A DNA stretch of 64,000 nt from Gemmatimonadota bacterium (lineage in GTDB: Bacteria > Gemmatimonadota > Gemmatimonadetes > Longimicrobiales > Gaopeijiaceae), in NCBI GenBank assembly GCA_022826565.1, contig JAJDUP010000020.1:62001-126000 (forward strand), in the 5' to 3' direction. Position numbers and translations under genes: made by a program. The notes beneath the pieces are model-generated. The model was not told the origin of the DNA. It searched no databases and saw only the letters and a list, made by a program, of their open reading frames with translations. Shown here in pieces: positions 9,194 through 18,041 of this stretch (the first letter of the stretch is position 1; each line of letters opens with the position of its first letter).

Positions 9194-11116
9194 ATGCAAA
9201 ACCACACCATCAGCATCAGTCTGCCCGACGGGCGGGCGGTCGAACTGCCTGCCGGCGCGAGCGCCGCGGATCTCGCCGCCGAAATCGGCCCGGGTCTCTC
9301 CCGCGCCGCCCTGGCCGCCGTGGTCGACGGCGAGATCGTCGACCTTGCCCGCGCCCTGCCCGACGGCGCCTCCGTCCGCCTCCTCACCGGACGCGACCCG
9401 GAGGCGCTCGGCGTCCTGCGCCATTCGGCCGCCCACGTCCTCGCCACGGCCGTGCGAGATCTCGTTCCGGGCGCGGGGATCGGCTTCGGCCCCGCCATCG
9501 ACGACGGCTTCTACTACGACTTCGAGGTCCCCGAGCCCTTCACGCCCGAGCAGATCGAGGCCATCGGAGAGCGCATGGACGCCGTCATCCGGGCCGACCA
9601 CCCCTTCGAGCGGCAGGTCGTCACAAAGGACGAAGCCCGCGAACTCTTCTCCGAAGACGCCCTCAAGCTGGAGCGCCTCGACGAGTTCGACGAAGACGAG
9701 GTCATCACCGTCTACCGCGACGGCCCCTTCCTCGACCTCTGCCGCGGCCCGCACATCCCCAGCACCGGCAGGCTGCGCCACTTCAAGCTGCTCAGCGCGG
9801 CGGGCGCCTACTGGCGCGGCGACGAACGCCGCCAGATGCTGCAGCGCATCTACGGCACCGCCTTCTTCAGCGCGAAGGACCTGCGGACCCATCTGCACCG
9901 CCTGGAGGAGGCGAAGAAGCGCGACCACCGCGTCCTCGGCAAGCGCCTCGATCTCTTTTCGATCCAGGACGAGGTCGGCCCCGGCTTCGTTCTCTGGCAC
10001 CCCGCCGGCGGCCGCGTCCGGCGCGTCATCGAGGATTTCCTGCGGGAGACGCTGGTCGCGCACGGCTACGAAATCGTCTACACCCCCCACGTCGCCAGCG
10101 AGGAGCTCTACCGGATCTCGGGGCACCTCGACGTCTTCACCGACGACATGTTCCCGGCGATGGACGACGACGGGACCCGGTTCCGGATGAAGCCGATGAA
10201 CTGTCCCCATCACTTCATGATCTACCGGTCCACGGTGCGCTCCTACCGCGACCTCCCGCTGCGCTTCGCCGAACTGGGAACCTGCTACCGCTACGAGCGA
10301 TCCGGCGCGCTGCACGGCATGCTGCGCGTCCGCTCCTTCACGCAGGACGACGCCCACATCTTCATCCGCGAGGATCAGATCGAGGAGGAGTACGGCCGCC
10401 TCCTGAACCTGGGCGACTACCTGCTCAAGGTCTTCGGCTACGAGTACCGCACGGCACTCTCCACCCGCCCCGAAAAGGCGATCGGCGATCCGGCGGTCTA
10501 CGATGCCGCCTCCGACCGCCTCGCGCGCGTGCTGCGCAACCGCGGACTCGACTTCGAACTTGACGAGGGCGGCGGCGCCTTCTACGGGCCCAAGGTCGAT
10601 ATCCTCGTCACCGACGCGCTCGGGCGCGAGTGGCAGGGTGGGACCTTCCAACTCGACTTCCTCATGCCGGAGCGCTTCGGGCTCGAGTACGTGGGCTCCG
10701 ACAACCAGCGGCACCAGGCGGTCGTCATTCACCGGACGCTGCTGGGATCGATGGAGCGCTTCATCGGCGGCCTCATCGAGCACTACGGGGGTGCGTTCCC
10801 GCTCTGGCTGGCTCCCGAGCAGGTCCGTATCCTGCCGGTTTCGGAGCAGTGGGCGGAATCGGCGCGCGACCTGGCTGCAGGTCTGAAGGACCAGGGCGTC
10901 CGCGTGGAAGTGGACGAACGCGACACTCTGGGATACCGGATCCGCGCGGCCGAGACGATGAAGGTGCCGTACATGGGAATCGTCGGCGAGCGCGAGGCCG
11001 AAGCCGGAACCGTGTCGGTGCGCAAGCGGGGCGCGAAGAAGAAGCAGGTCGCGATGGACCGGGGCGAGTTCGCGCAACGCCTTGTGAACGAGATCGCAAG
11101 CCGCGCCCTGTCTTGA
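9194..11116 (+). CDS. thrS: Threonine--tRNA ligase
   Basis: This class II synthetase charges tRNA-Thr. The 640-residue protein has an N-terminal TGS domain (residues 1-60), the editing domain beginning RHSAAHVLATAV, and the catalytic core with MNCPHHFMIY (zinc cysteine), YRYERSGALHGMLRVRSFTQDDAHIF and an HRTLLGSMERFIGGLIEHYGG motif 3. The C-terminal anticodon-binding domain completes it at family length. The ATG chosen gives the usual TGS start; the 65 residues of open frame upstream read through the end of the S51 gene in another frame. A TTGACA promoter element overlaps its stop codon and serves infC. Confidence 0.97.
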   Translation: MQNHTISISLPDGRAVELPAGASAADLAAEIGPGLSRAALAAVVDGEIVDLARALPDGASVRLLTGRDPEALGVLRHSAAHVLATAVRDLVPGAGIGFGPAIDDGFYYDFEVPEPFTPEQIEAIGERMDAVIRADHPFERQVVTKDEARELFSEDALKLERLDEFDEDEVITVYRDGPFLDLCRGPHIPSTGRLRHFKLLSAAGAYWRGDERRQMLQRIYGTAFFSAKDLRTHLHRLEEAKKRDHRVLGKRLDLFSIQDEVGPGFVLWHPAGGRVRRVIEDFLRETLVAHGYEIVYTPHVASEELYRISGHLDVFTDDMFPAMDDDGTRFRMKPMNCPHHFMIYRSTVRSYRDLPLRFAELGTCYRYERSGALHGMLRVRSFTQDDAHIFIREDQIEEEYGRLLNLGDYLLKVFGYEYRTALSTRPEKAIGDPAVYDAASDRLARVLRNRGLDFELDEGGGAFYGPKVDILVTDALGREWQGGTFQLDFLMPERFGLEYVGSDNQRHQAVVIHRTLLGSMERFIGGLIEHYGGAFPLWLAPEQVRILPVSEQWAESARDLAAGLKDQGVRVEVDERDTLGYRIRAAETMKVPYMGIVGEREAEAGTVSVRKRGAKKKQVAMDRGEFAQRLVNEIASRALS

Positions 11117-11142
11117 CATTCGCGGGCAGGTTTCGCCACAAT
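11113..11142 (+). promoter_or_regulatory. Candidate promoter of the infC-rpmI-rplT operon
   Basis: TTGACA at 11113-11118 overlaps the thrS stop codon. After 18 bases CACAAT at 11137-11142 matches four of six -10 positions. It would start transcription near 11149 and give a leader of about 240 bases ahead of infC. Confidence 0.55.
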
Positions 11143-11149
11143 TAAGATC

Positions 11150-11388
11150 TATGCCCCATGCGGGAAGGCCTCTGTGCCTCCGCCGGGAGGCGCAGAAAAA
11201 CAAACTCAGGAAGCAGAGGACTGACCGCCTCTCACCTTCGTGGCCGAAAGGCTTCCGGGTTCCAAGGTCGGCGGCGGGCGAATGCCCGGCCGGCTGGTCG
11301 AACGGCCCGGGATTTCCGGGCTTTTTCGTAACCGGGTGCGAGGGCCGGGGGGCGGCTTGACACCCCAACCAAGAGGGAGAGTACGAAG
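11150..11388 (+). promoter_or_regulatory. infC leader with attenuator-like terminator
   Basis: The untranslated leader contains a complete intrinsic terminator: GCCCGG (11305-11310), a five-base loop, CCGGGC (11316-11321), then five T residues (11322-11326). It lies downstream of the infC promoter and upstream of infC, so it should act as an attenuator. A second GCCCGG at 11284-11289 and a CCGGG at 11255-11259 could form competing pairings. In Bacillus the infC-rpmI-rplT leader ends the same way and is controlled by ribosomal protein L20; L20 control here is inference. It could alternatively be a leaky thrS terminator. Confidence 0.55.
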
Positions 11389-11904
11389 ATCGCAGAAAAA
11401 CGCGTCCGGGTGAACGAACAGATCCGCATCAGCCCGATTCGTCTGATCGACGAGCGGGGTGGGCAGATCGGAATCGTGTCATTGGATGAAGCACGTGCCC
11501 GGGCCGCCCAGCGGGGGCTCGATCTGGTGGAGGTCGCGCCCGATTCGAGGCCGCCGGTGGTCCGACTCATGGACTACGGGAAGTACAAGTACAAGGCGGC
11601 TCGCGCAGCGCGGGAAGCGCGCAGGAAGCAGCACACCGTTCAGCTGAAGGAAGTGAAGTTCCGTCCCGGAATCGAGGAGCACGACTACGAGTTCAAGCTC
11701 CGCCACGCGCGGCGATTCCTGGCGGAGGGGAACAAGGTCAAGCTCACCATGATGTTCAGGGGACGTCAGGTGACGCACCCCGAGCTCGGGCGGGACGTTC
11801 TCCTGCGCGCGACAAAGGACCTGGACGGGGAAGCGAAGGTCGAGCAGTACCCCAACTTCGAGAGGAATCAGATGACCATGATTCTGAGTCCGCTCAAGAA
11901 CTAG
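11389..11904 (+). CDS. infC: Translation initiation factor IF-3, probable AUC start
   Basis: IF-3 binds the 30S subunit, keeps the subunits apart and proofreads start-codon pairing. The frame gives AEKRVRVNEQIRI, the standard N-domain opening, then the linker and a C-domain ending MTMILSPLKN. No ATG, GTG or TTG sits where the family usually begins. An ATC at 11389 with GGGAG nine bases upstream does, giving 171 residues. The first conventional codon, a GTG at 11410, lacks a ribosome site and trims seven conserved-looking residues. Rare starts (AUU, AUC, AUA) are known in infC and allow IF-3 to repress its own synthesis. Identity is certain; the start is likely but unproven. Confidence 0.88.
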   Translation: MAEKRVRVNEQIRISPIRLIDERGGQIGIVSLDEARARAAQRGLDLVEVAPDSRPPVVRLMDYGKYKYKAARAAREARRKQHTVQLKEVKFRPGIEEHDYEFKLRHARRFLAEGNKVKLTMMFRGRQVTHPELGRDVLLRATKDLDGEAKVEQYPNFERNQMTMILSPLKN

Positions 11905-11925
11905 CTGAAGTACTCGGGAGACAAC

Positions 11926-12123
11926 ATGCCCAAGATGAAATCGAACCGGGGCGCGGCGAAGCGTTTCCGGAAGACCGGATCGGGGAAGCTCGCGCGGAGG
12001 CGGGCCTACAAGTCCCACATCCTTACCAAGAAGAACCGGAAACGGAAGCGGCGGCTCCGTACGGGCACCTTGACCTCCGACGCCGATGTGAAGCGCGTGC
12101 GCCGGATGTTGCCGGGCACATAG
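11926..12123 (+). CDS. rpmI: 50S ribosomal protein L35
   Basis: This very basic 65-residue protein of the large subunit begins [14 protein letters not shown] and contains [17 protein letters not shown], the L35 signature. It lies 21 bases after infC with a GGGAG ribosome site ahead of the ATG. infC-rpmI-rplT is one of the most conserved bacterial operons, which supports the call despite the small size. Confidence 0.97.
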   Translation: MPKMKSNRGAAKRFRKTGSGKLARRRAYKSHILTKKNRKRKRRLRTGTLTSDADVKRVRRMLPGT

Positions 12124-12151
12124 TACAGGGACACGCCAGGGAGACGATACA

Positions 12152-12511
12152 ATGCCGCGTTCAACACGTTCGGTTGCGCGCAACAAGCGCAAGAAGAAGA
12201 TCCTCAGGTCGGCGAAGGGATATTTCGGGGGACGGAAGAACCTGTACCGCACCGCCAAGGACGCGGTGGAGAAGGGCTGGGAGCACGCCTACCGGGACCG
12301 CAAGAAGAAGAAGCGGAACTTCCGCCGGCTCTGGATCACCAGGATCAACGCCGCCGCCCGCCAGAACGACCTGTCCTATTCACGGTTCATGAACGGGCTC
12401 CAGCGCGCGGGCGTCGAACTCGACCGCAAGGCGCTGGCCGATCTGGCGATCAGAAGTCCTGACGCCTTCGCGTCGCTGGCCGAACAGGCGAAGTCGGCCC
12501 TCAGCAACTAG
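12152..12511 (+). CDS. rplT: 50S ribosomal protein L20
   Basis: The 119-residue basic protein binds 23S rRNA early in large-subunit assembly. It begins [18 protein letters not shown] and carries [22 protein letters not shown] and [26 protein letters not shown], which are L20 hallmarks. In several bacteria L20 represses its own operon through a leader structure, and the attenuator-like leader at 11150-11388 would be the candidate target. A GGGAG site precedes the ATG. Confidence 0.97.
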   Translation: MPRSTRSVARNKRKKKILRSAKGYFGGRKNLYRTAKDAVEKGWEHAYRDRKKKKRNFRRLWITRINAAARQNDLSYSRFMNGLQRAGVELDRKALADLAIRSPDAFASLAEQAKSALSN

Positions 12512-12572
12512 AGCTCGTGGCGGCGAACCCGGCTCCTGGCCCGGCCGGCCGGCGAGCAACCGCGAACCGACT

Positions 12573-13583
12573 GTGATCGAAGAGCTCCGGAAGCTTCAGC
12601 GGGATGCGCTCGCCGCGATCCGCGAGGCGCGGGATGCGGCGGATCTCGAACGGATCCGGGTCCGCTATCTGGGCCGCAGGGAGGGGCGCCTGTCGGGGTT
12701 GCTGCGCGGGCTGGGGCGTCTCAGCGCCCAGGAGAGGCCGGCGGCGGGAGCGGCGGCGAACCGGGCGAAGCGGTCGCTCGGCGACGCCCTCAAGGGCCGC
12801 CTGGCCGAACTCGCCGCAGCGGAGCCGCGCCGCGAACCGGATCTCGACCTCACACTGCCCCCGCGCAGAAAGTGGCGCGGAACGATCCACCCGGTCAGCC
12901 AGGCCGTCGACGACATCTGGACGATCTTCCGCGGCCTGGGCTTCACCCGCGCGCGCGGCCCCGAAGTCGACACGGAGTGGTACAACTTCGTCGCCCTCAA
13001 CACGCCGCTGGACCATCCCGCTGCCGACGAGCAGGACACGCTGTACCTGGCGCCGGGGCTGCTGCTGAGGAGCCACACCTCGCCCGTGCAGATCCGCACG
13101 ATGGAGAAGTACCCGCCACCGATCCGGATCATCGCGCCCGGGATGGTCTACCGCCGCGACACCTACGACGCCACGCACACCCCCGCCTTCGCGCAGATCG
13201 AGGGGCTGGTGGTGGACGAGGGCGTCACCTTCGTGGATTTCAAGGCGACGCTCGCCGAGTTCGCGCGCCGCTTCTGGGGACCCGGAACGCAGGTGCGCTT
13301 TCGGCCGTCGTTCTTCCCGTTCACTGAGCCGTCGGCCGAGGTGGACGTGAAGCGGGTCATCGTGCGCGAGGACGGCAGCGAGGAAGAGACCGACTGGATC
13401 GAGATCATGGGCGCGGGGATGGTCGACCCCGCCGTGCTCGACAACGTGGGGTACGACTCGGAGCGCTACACGGGGTGGGCGTTCGGGATGGGGCCGGCCC
13501 GCGTGGCGCTGCTGCGGCACGGGGTCCGGGACTTGCGGCTCTTCTACGAGAACGACATGCGCTTCCTGGGGCAGTTCACGTGA
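12573..13583 (+). CDS. pheS: Phenylalanine--tRNA ligase alpha subunit
   Basis: This is the catalytic alpha chain of the alpha2-beta2 PheRS. The 336-residue protein has an N-terminal coiled coil (residues 1-80), then HPVSQAVDDIWTIFRGLGF, the class II motif 2 region YRRDTYDATHTPAFAQIEGL, FFPFTEPSAEVDV and a GWAFGMGPARVALLRHGV motif 3. Length and order are typical. The GTG start follows rplT by 61 bases; pheST downstream of rplT is a common arrangement. Confidence 0.96.
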   Translation: MIEELRKLQRDALAAIREARDAADLERIRVRYLGRREGRLSGLLRGLGRLSAQERPAAGAAANRAKRSLGDALKGRLAELAAAEPRREPDLDLTLPPRRKWRGTIHPVSQAVDDIWTIFRGLGFTRARGPEVDTEWYNFVALNTPLDHPAADEQDTLYLAPGLLLRSHTSPVQIRTMEKYPPPIRIIAPGMVYRRDTYDATHTPAFAQIEGLVVDEGVTFVDFKATLAEFARRFWGPGTQVRFRPSFFPFTEPSAEVDVKRVIVREDGSEEETDWIEIMGAGMVDPAVLDNVGYDSERYTGWAFGMGPARVALLRHGVRDLRLFYENDMRFLGQFT

Positions 13584-13649
13584 GGGGGCGGTGGCGGAGT
13601 TGGCATTCGAGCGCGGTAGCCGAGGGGGGCGTGGCGTGAGGGGCGTAAG

Positions 13650-16169
13650 GTGAAGGTGTCGTACCGCTGGCTGCGCGACGTGGCGCCGGGGATCGGCCTG
13701 ACCGCGGACGAGGCGACGGCGCGGCTGGCGCTGCGGGGCGCGCCGGTGGAGGAGGTCGACGATCTCTCGGAAGGGCTGCGGGACATTGTGATCGGCCAGG
13801 TGCTCGAGGCGAGGCCGCATCCGAACGCGGACCGTCTCACCCTCTGCCGGGTCATGGGTCCCGACGGCGAGGTGCCGGTTGTCTGCGGGGCCCCGGATGT
13901 GCGCTCCGGTTCATACTATCCCTTCGCGCCGGTCGGAGCGGTCCTGCCCGGCGGCTTCAAGATCGGCAAGCGCAAGATCCGGGGCGAATTCAGCCAGGGG
14001 ATGCTCTGTTCGGAGCGGGAGCTCGAGCTCGGGGAGGACCACGCGGGGATCATGCTTCTGGAGGGCGAATTCGACCCCGGCGCGCCCTTTGCGAAGGCCG
14101 CGGGGCTGGACGACTTCCGGTTCGACGTCGAGGTGACGCCCAATCGCGGCGACCTGCTGTCGCACGTGGGGATCGCGCGCGAGCTGCACCCGCGGGGGCA
14201 GGACGGGATCGTGCTGCCGGCGTTCCCGCGGACGGGCGGCAACGGGACCGGCGGGTCCGGCGCGGGTGCCGGCGGGCACGCGGAAACGGCTGGCCGGGCG
14301 GGAGCCTCGTTCATCCGCGGAGGGCCCGAGGCCGGCTCGGCGGGAGTCCGCATCCACATCGAGGATCCGGAGCTGTGCCCGCGCTACCTCGGGGCGGTGA
14401 TCCGCGGAGTGACCGTGGGGCCGTCGCCCGGCTGGCTCGCGGACCGGCTGCGGGCGGCGGGTGCGCGCCCGATCAACAACGTCGTCGACGCCACCAACTA
14501 CGTCATGCTGGAGCTGGGCCAGCCGCTTCACGCCTTCGACCTGGACCGGCTGGCGGACAGGACGATCGTGGTGGGGCGCGCCCGGCCTGGGGAATCGCTG
14601 GTCACCCTCGATGGCGAGGCGCGCGCGGTCACGCCCGAGATGCTGATGATCCGCGATGCGCGCGACCCGGTCGCGATTGCGGGGGTGATGGGGGGACGGG
14701 ACTCGGAGGTGTCGGACGCAACGGCGGACATTCTGCTGGAGTGCGCCCTCTTCGAGCCGAAGCAGGTGCGGGCGACCCGGCGCGCGCTGAGGATGTCCAC
14801 CGACGCGAGCTACCGCTTCGAGCGGGGGGTCGACCCGACCGCGATGGAGACCGCTGCGCTGCGGGCGGTGGAACTGATCCTCGCCGCGGCCGGAGGATCG
14901 CTCGACGGCGAGGTCATCGACGCCTGTCCGGTGCCGTGGGACGCCCCGGTGGTCGCGCTGCGGCCCTCACGGGTGAAGCACCTGCTCGGGGTCGAATTCA
15001 CACCCGACAAGATCATCTCGCTGCTCGCGCCCCTCGGTTACTCGGTGGCCACCCAGGGCGACGATCGCATCGAATTCGTGGTTCCGGGGCACCGCAGCTA
15101 CGACACCCTGCGCGAGGTCGACCTCATCGAGGAGGTTGCGCGCACGCACGGCTACGATGTCTTCCCGTCGGCGCTCTCGCCCTTCCGGCCCGGGACCGTC
15201 CCCGACGACCCCCTCTTCCAGCTCGAGGACCGGCTGCGCGCCCGGCTCGCCGGCGACGGCATCAGCGAGGCGCAGACGCCCGCCCTCGGCCCCGCCGGCC
15301 ACGGCGACGTCCCGCTCCTCAACCCGATGTCCGCGGACGAGAGCTGCCTGCGCCGCGACCGTCTCCCCGGGCTGCTCACGCATCTGGAGCGCAATATGTC
15401 GCGGGGCGTCCGCGACGTACGGCTCTTCGAGCTCGGGACGGCCTTCGCGCCCGGCGGCGATTCCGTTCCGGCCGAGTCGGCGCGGGTCGCCGTCGTGCTG
15501 CACGGGCGCCGGGAGCCGATGCAGTGGGGGGGCTCGGACCGGCGCTTCGACGTGTACGACATCGCGCGCGTCATGGAGCTGATCGCGGAGGAGGCCTGGC
15601 CGGGGGGGGCAGTGGTTCCGGTGCAGGGTGGGGCAGCGGGCGCGGAGCCGGACGGTGGGGCCGCGCCATCCACGGCGGAGGCGTCCGGATTGGCCGCGGA
15701 CGCGTTCGTAGCGGGCCGCTTCTTCGAGGTGGTGAATGCGGCGGGCGGGGTAGTGGGCCGCGGCGGAGAGATCCGTCCCGCGGCCATCGACCTGCCGCCG
15801 TGGGCGGGCACGGTCGTGGGGACCGAGATCGAGTTGCCCGCATCGCCGGATCCGAGGGCGGCGGTTACCGCGTGCGAACTGCCCGACCAGCCCGCTTCGC
15901 AGCGCGACGTGGCCTTCCTGGTGCGCGGGGAAGTGGCGGCCGGAGAGGTGCTGCGCGCGGCCCGGGCGGGCGGCGGACATCTGTTGGAGGAAGCCGGGTT
16001 GTTCGACCTTTACACGGGCGACGACCTGCCGCCGGGAACGCGCTCGGTAGCCATTCGCTTGCGCTTTCGGGCCCGGGGCCGGACCCTGACGGACAAGGAG
16101 GTCGATCGGGCCTGCCGGCGGGTGCTGAAGAAGGTCAAGGAGGCAACGGGTGTCGAACCGAGAAGCTGA
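13650..16169 (+). CDS. pheT: Phenylalanine--tRNA ligase beta subunit
   Basis: The 839-residue beta chain edits misacylated Tyr-tRNA-Phe and binds tRNA. It starts MKVSYRWLRDV and has the tRNA-binding EMAP-like domain (about 40-150), B3/B4 editing region with INNVVDATNYVMLELGQPLHAFDLD, the B5 domain with YRFERGVDP upstream, the catalytic-like core, and a C-terminal FDX-ACB anticodon domain. Two glycine/alanine-rich insertions, near residues 190-230 and 650-680, look like lineage-specific linkers. The GTG start has AAGG shortly upstream. Its end overlaps the next gene by 20 bases. Confidence 0.96.
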   Translation: MKVSYRWLRDVAPGIGLTADEATARLALRGAPVEEVDDLSEGLRDIVIGQVLEARPHPNADRLTLCRVMGPDGEVPVVCGAPDVRSGSYYPFAPVGAVLPGGFKIGKRKIRGEFSQGMLCSERELELGEDHAGIMLLEGEFDPGAPFAKAAGLDDFRFDVEVTPNRGDLLSHVGIARELHPRGQDGIVLPAFPRTGGNGTGGSGAGAGGHAETAGRAGASFIRGGPEAGSAGVRIHIEDPELCPRYLGAVIRGVTVGPSPGWLADRLRAAGARPINNVVDATNYVMLELGQPLHAFDLDRLADRTIVVGRARPGESLVTLDGEARAVTPEMLMIRDARDPVAIAGVMGGRDSEVSDATADILLECALFEPKQVRATRRALRMSTDASYRFERGVDPTAMETAALRAVELILAAAGGSLDGEVIDACPVPWDAPVVALRPSRVKHLLGVEFTPDKIISLLAPLGYSVATQGDDRIEFVVPGHRSYDTLREVDLIEEVARTHGYDVFPSALSPFRPGTVPDDPLFQLEDRLRARLAGDGISEAQTPALGPAGHGDVPLLNPMSADESCLRRDRLPGLLTHLERNMSRGVRDVRLFELGTAFAPGGDSVPAESARVAVVLHGRREPMQWGGSDRRFDVYDIARVMELIAEEAWPGGAVVPVQGGAAGAEPDGGAAPSTAEASGLAADAFVAGRFFEVVNAAGGVVGRGGEIRPAAIDLPPWAGTVVGTEIELPASPDPRAAVTACELPDQPASQRDVAFLVRGEVAAGEVLRAARAGGGHLLEEAGLFDLYTGDDLPPGTRSVAIRLRFRARGRTLTDKEVDRACRRVLKKVKEATGVEPRS

Positions 16170-16461
16170 GGAGTCGGCCGCGGCAGTTCCCGGGATCGAA
16201 GCCCTCGAGGCGGCGGTGCGGCGCCTGATCGCGGAGATTCGGGAGGCGCGGCAGTCGGAGGCGGACGCCCGGACGCGGGCCGACCGCAGCGACGAGCTTC
16301 TCCGGCAATTTGTGGACGGCCGGCAGGATCCGGGAGCGCTGTCGCGCCGGGTCGAGGAGGTCGAGACCGAGAACGCCGAACTTCGGCGCCGAATCGAACG
16401 GGGCCGCGAGCGCATCGATCAGATCCTCGCCAGCATACGGTTTCTGGAGGACAGGCGATGA
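16150..16461 (+). CDS. Small coiled-coil protein upstream of zapA
   Basis: I do not recognise a named family. The 103-residue protein is almost wholly charged helix: residues 15-60 and 68-103 show heptad-like spacing of Leu, Ile and Val among Glu, Arg and Ala, which predicts a coiled coil without membrane segments. The GTG start overlaps the end of pheT by 20 bases and its stop overlaps the zapA ATG (ATGA), so it is translationally coupled to both. By size, composition and position it could play a ZapB-like or other divisome-linked role. That is inference only. Confidence 0.7.
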   Translation: MSNREAEESAAAVPGIEALEAAVRRLIAEIREARQSEADARTRADRSDELLRQFVDGRQDPGALSRRVEEVETENAELRRRIERGRERIDQILASIRFLEDRR

Positions 16462-16733
16462 GCGACACCGAACCAAGAACCGCGATTCGCGTGGAGATCG
16501 CGGGAGAAGAGTACACGCTGCGCGCCGACGCCGACGCGGAGTACACCCGTCGCTGCGCCGCGCTGGTCGATGAGCGCATGAGGAAAGCGGTGGGGAAGGG
16601 TGGCGTCAGCGCCAAGAACGCGGCCATCATGGCGGCGCTCGACCTCTCCGACGAGCTGCTGCGGGAGCGCACTCGGATCGGCGAGCGCCTGCAGGGGCTC
16701 ACGGCCAGCATCGAGGCGGAACTCGGGGGCTAG
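16458..16733 (+). CDS. zapA: Cell division protein ZapA
   Basis: ZapA binds FtsZ and promotes bundling of protofilaments at the division ring. The 91-residue protein begins with a beta-rich head (VEIAGEEYTLRADAD) followed by a helical dimerisation tail with VDERMRKAV and ALDLSDELLRER, the usual ZapA layout. Placement after pheST is seen in many bacteria. The ATG overlaps the preceding coiled-coil gene. Short sequence makes the family call good but not absolute. Confidence 0.88.
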   Translation: MSDTEPRTAIRVEIAGEEYTLRADADAEYTRRCAALVDERMRKAVGKGGVSAKNAAIMAALDLSDELLRERTRIGERLQGLTASIEAELGG

Positions 16734-16775
16734 CGCCGGGGACGAAACACCAACCCAGAACGGAGGATCGACGAC

Positions 16776-18041
16776 ATGCCAGCCGGACAACGAACGAAGT
16801 ACTCACGCCGGGCCTGGCTCACCGCGGCTTCCGGGACCGCCGCCACAGGCCTGGTCATGACTCGCTTCGATGCGATCAGGGCCGGAGTGCAGGAGGTGGT
16901 ACCGCCGCCCGTCGATCCCACGAAGGTCCCGGGGCGCTTCGTCTCCGAGGTCGGCCGCCGGGCAACGGGCGAGCAGCCCCGCCGCCTGGTGCGGACGCTG
17001 GCGCTGTCGAGTTCCTCCCGCACGCCGCTCCAGGATCTGCAGGGGACGATCACGCCCTCCGACCTGCACTTCGAGCGCCATCACGCGGGAATCCCCGAGA
17101 TCCTCGCCGAGGACCACGAGCTGCTCGTGCACGGGATGGTCGAGCGCCCGATGGTCTTCCGCATGGCCGATCTGCGGCGCTATCCGCAAGCTTCCCGCAT
17201 CTGCTTCATCGAGTGCTCCGGGAACGGGGGCGGCGCCTACAACCGCAACCGCATGCCCACGAACATCTCGCCCCAGCAGCTCGACGGGTTGCTGAGCACC
17301 AGCGAGTGGACGGGCGTGATGCTGTCGACGATCCTGCGCGAAGTCGGGGTCCGCCCCGGCGCCAGCTGGATCCTCGCGGAGGGGGGCGACGCCGCCGTCA
17401 TGGGGCGCAGCGTCCCCCTCGACAAGGCCATGGACGACTCGATGCTGGCGTACGGACAGAACGGCGAGGCGATCCGCCCCGAACAGGGATATCCGGTGCG
17501 TCTCCTGCTCCCCGGCTGGGAGGGCAACGCACAGGTCAAATGGCTGAGGCGAATCGAAGTCACCGACCGGCCCACCATGACCCGCGACGAGACCTCGCGC
17601 TACACCGATCCCCTGAAGGATGGCACGGCGCGGCAGTTCAGCTTTGTAATGGACGCCAAGTCGATCATCACCTTCCCCTCGTACCCGTTCGTGCTTCCCG
17701 ACCGCGGCTGGTGGGAGATCGAGGGGCTGGCCTGGACGGGGCGCGGGCGGATCACGCGGGTCGAGATCAGCACCGACGGCGGCCGCTCGTGGGCCGACGC
17801 CGCCCTGCAGCCGCCGATCCTCTCGAAGTCGACGGTGCGCTTCCGGCACCTCTGGAACTGGGACGGCCGCGAGACGGTCATCCTCAGCCGGGCCACCGAC
17901 GAGACCGGGTACGTGCAGCCCACCGTGCAGCAGCTGTGGGACGCCCGGGGCGAGGGCACGGCCTATCACCACAATCACCAGCGTGCCTGGAAGATCGCTT
18001 CCGACGGCACCGTCACCTTCGGGCTGGGGGACCTGCTGTGA
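16776..18041 (+). CDS. SoxC-like sulfite dehydrogenase (molybdopterin sulfite oxidase family), Tat-exported
   Basis: The 421-residue protein belongs to the sulfite oxidase fold that binds a molybdenum-molybdopterin cofactor. Its N-terminus has a twin-arginine motif SRRAWL near residue 9 and a hydrophobic stretch, so it is likely exported folded through Tat. FIECSGNGGG around residue 145 holds Cys147, the expected Mo ligand, and the C-terminal half has the Mo-co dimerisation domain (VEISTDGGRSWADA). SoxC proteins work with SoxD cytochromes in sulfur oxidation; the next gene encodes a cytochrome c, which fits. No other sox genes are visible, so sulfite as substrate is likely but not shown. The stop overlaps the cytochrome start. 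Confidence 0.88.
   Translation: MPAGQRTKYSRRAWLTAASGTAATGLVMTRFDAIRAGVQEVVPPPVDPTKVPGRFVSEVGRRATGEQPRRLVRTLALSSSSRTPLQDLQGTITPSDLHFERHHAGIPEILAEDHELLVHGMVERPMVFRMADLRRYPQASRICFIECSGNGGGAYNRNRMPTNISPQQLDGLLSTSEWTGVMLSTILREVGVRPGASWILAEGGDAAVMGRSVPLDKAMDDSMLAYGQNGEAIRPEQGYPVRLLLPGWEGNAQVKWLRRIEVTDRPTMTRDETSRYTDPLKDGTARQFSFVMDAKSIITFPSYPFVLPDRGWWEIEGLAWTGRGRITRVEISTDGGRSWADAALQPPILSKSTVRFRHLWNWDGRETVILSRATDETGYVQPTVQQLWDARGEGTAYHHNHQRAWKIASDGTVTFGLGDLL

Noticed and set aside
11151..11360. A 69-codon frame in the infC leader
   Set aside because: It runs through the intrinsic terminator hairpin, has no ribosome site and no coding character.
11357..11362. A second TTGACA just before infC
   Set aside because: It lies 26 bases before the start codon, and no -10 element fits between it and the ribosome site.
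9185..11368. A 727-codon minus-strand frame opposite thrS
   Set aside because: Antisense artefact of GC-rich codon usage; no recognisable domain, and thrS on the other strand is unambiguous.
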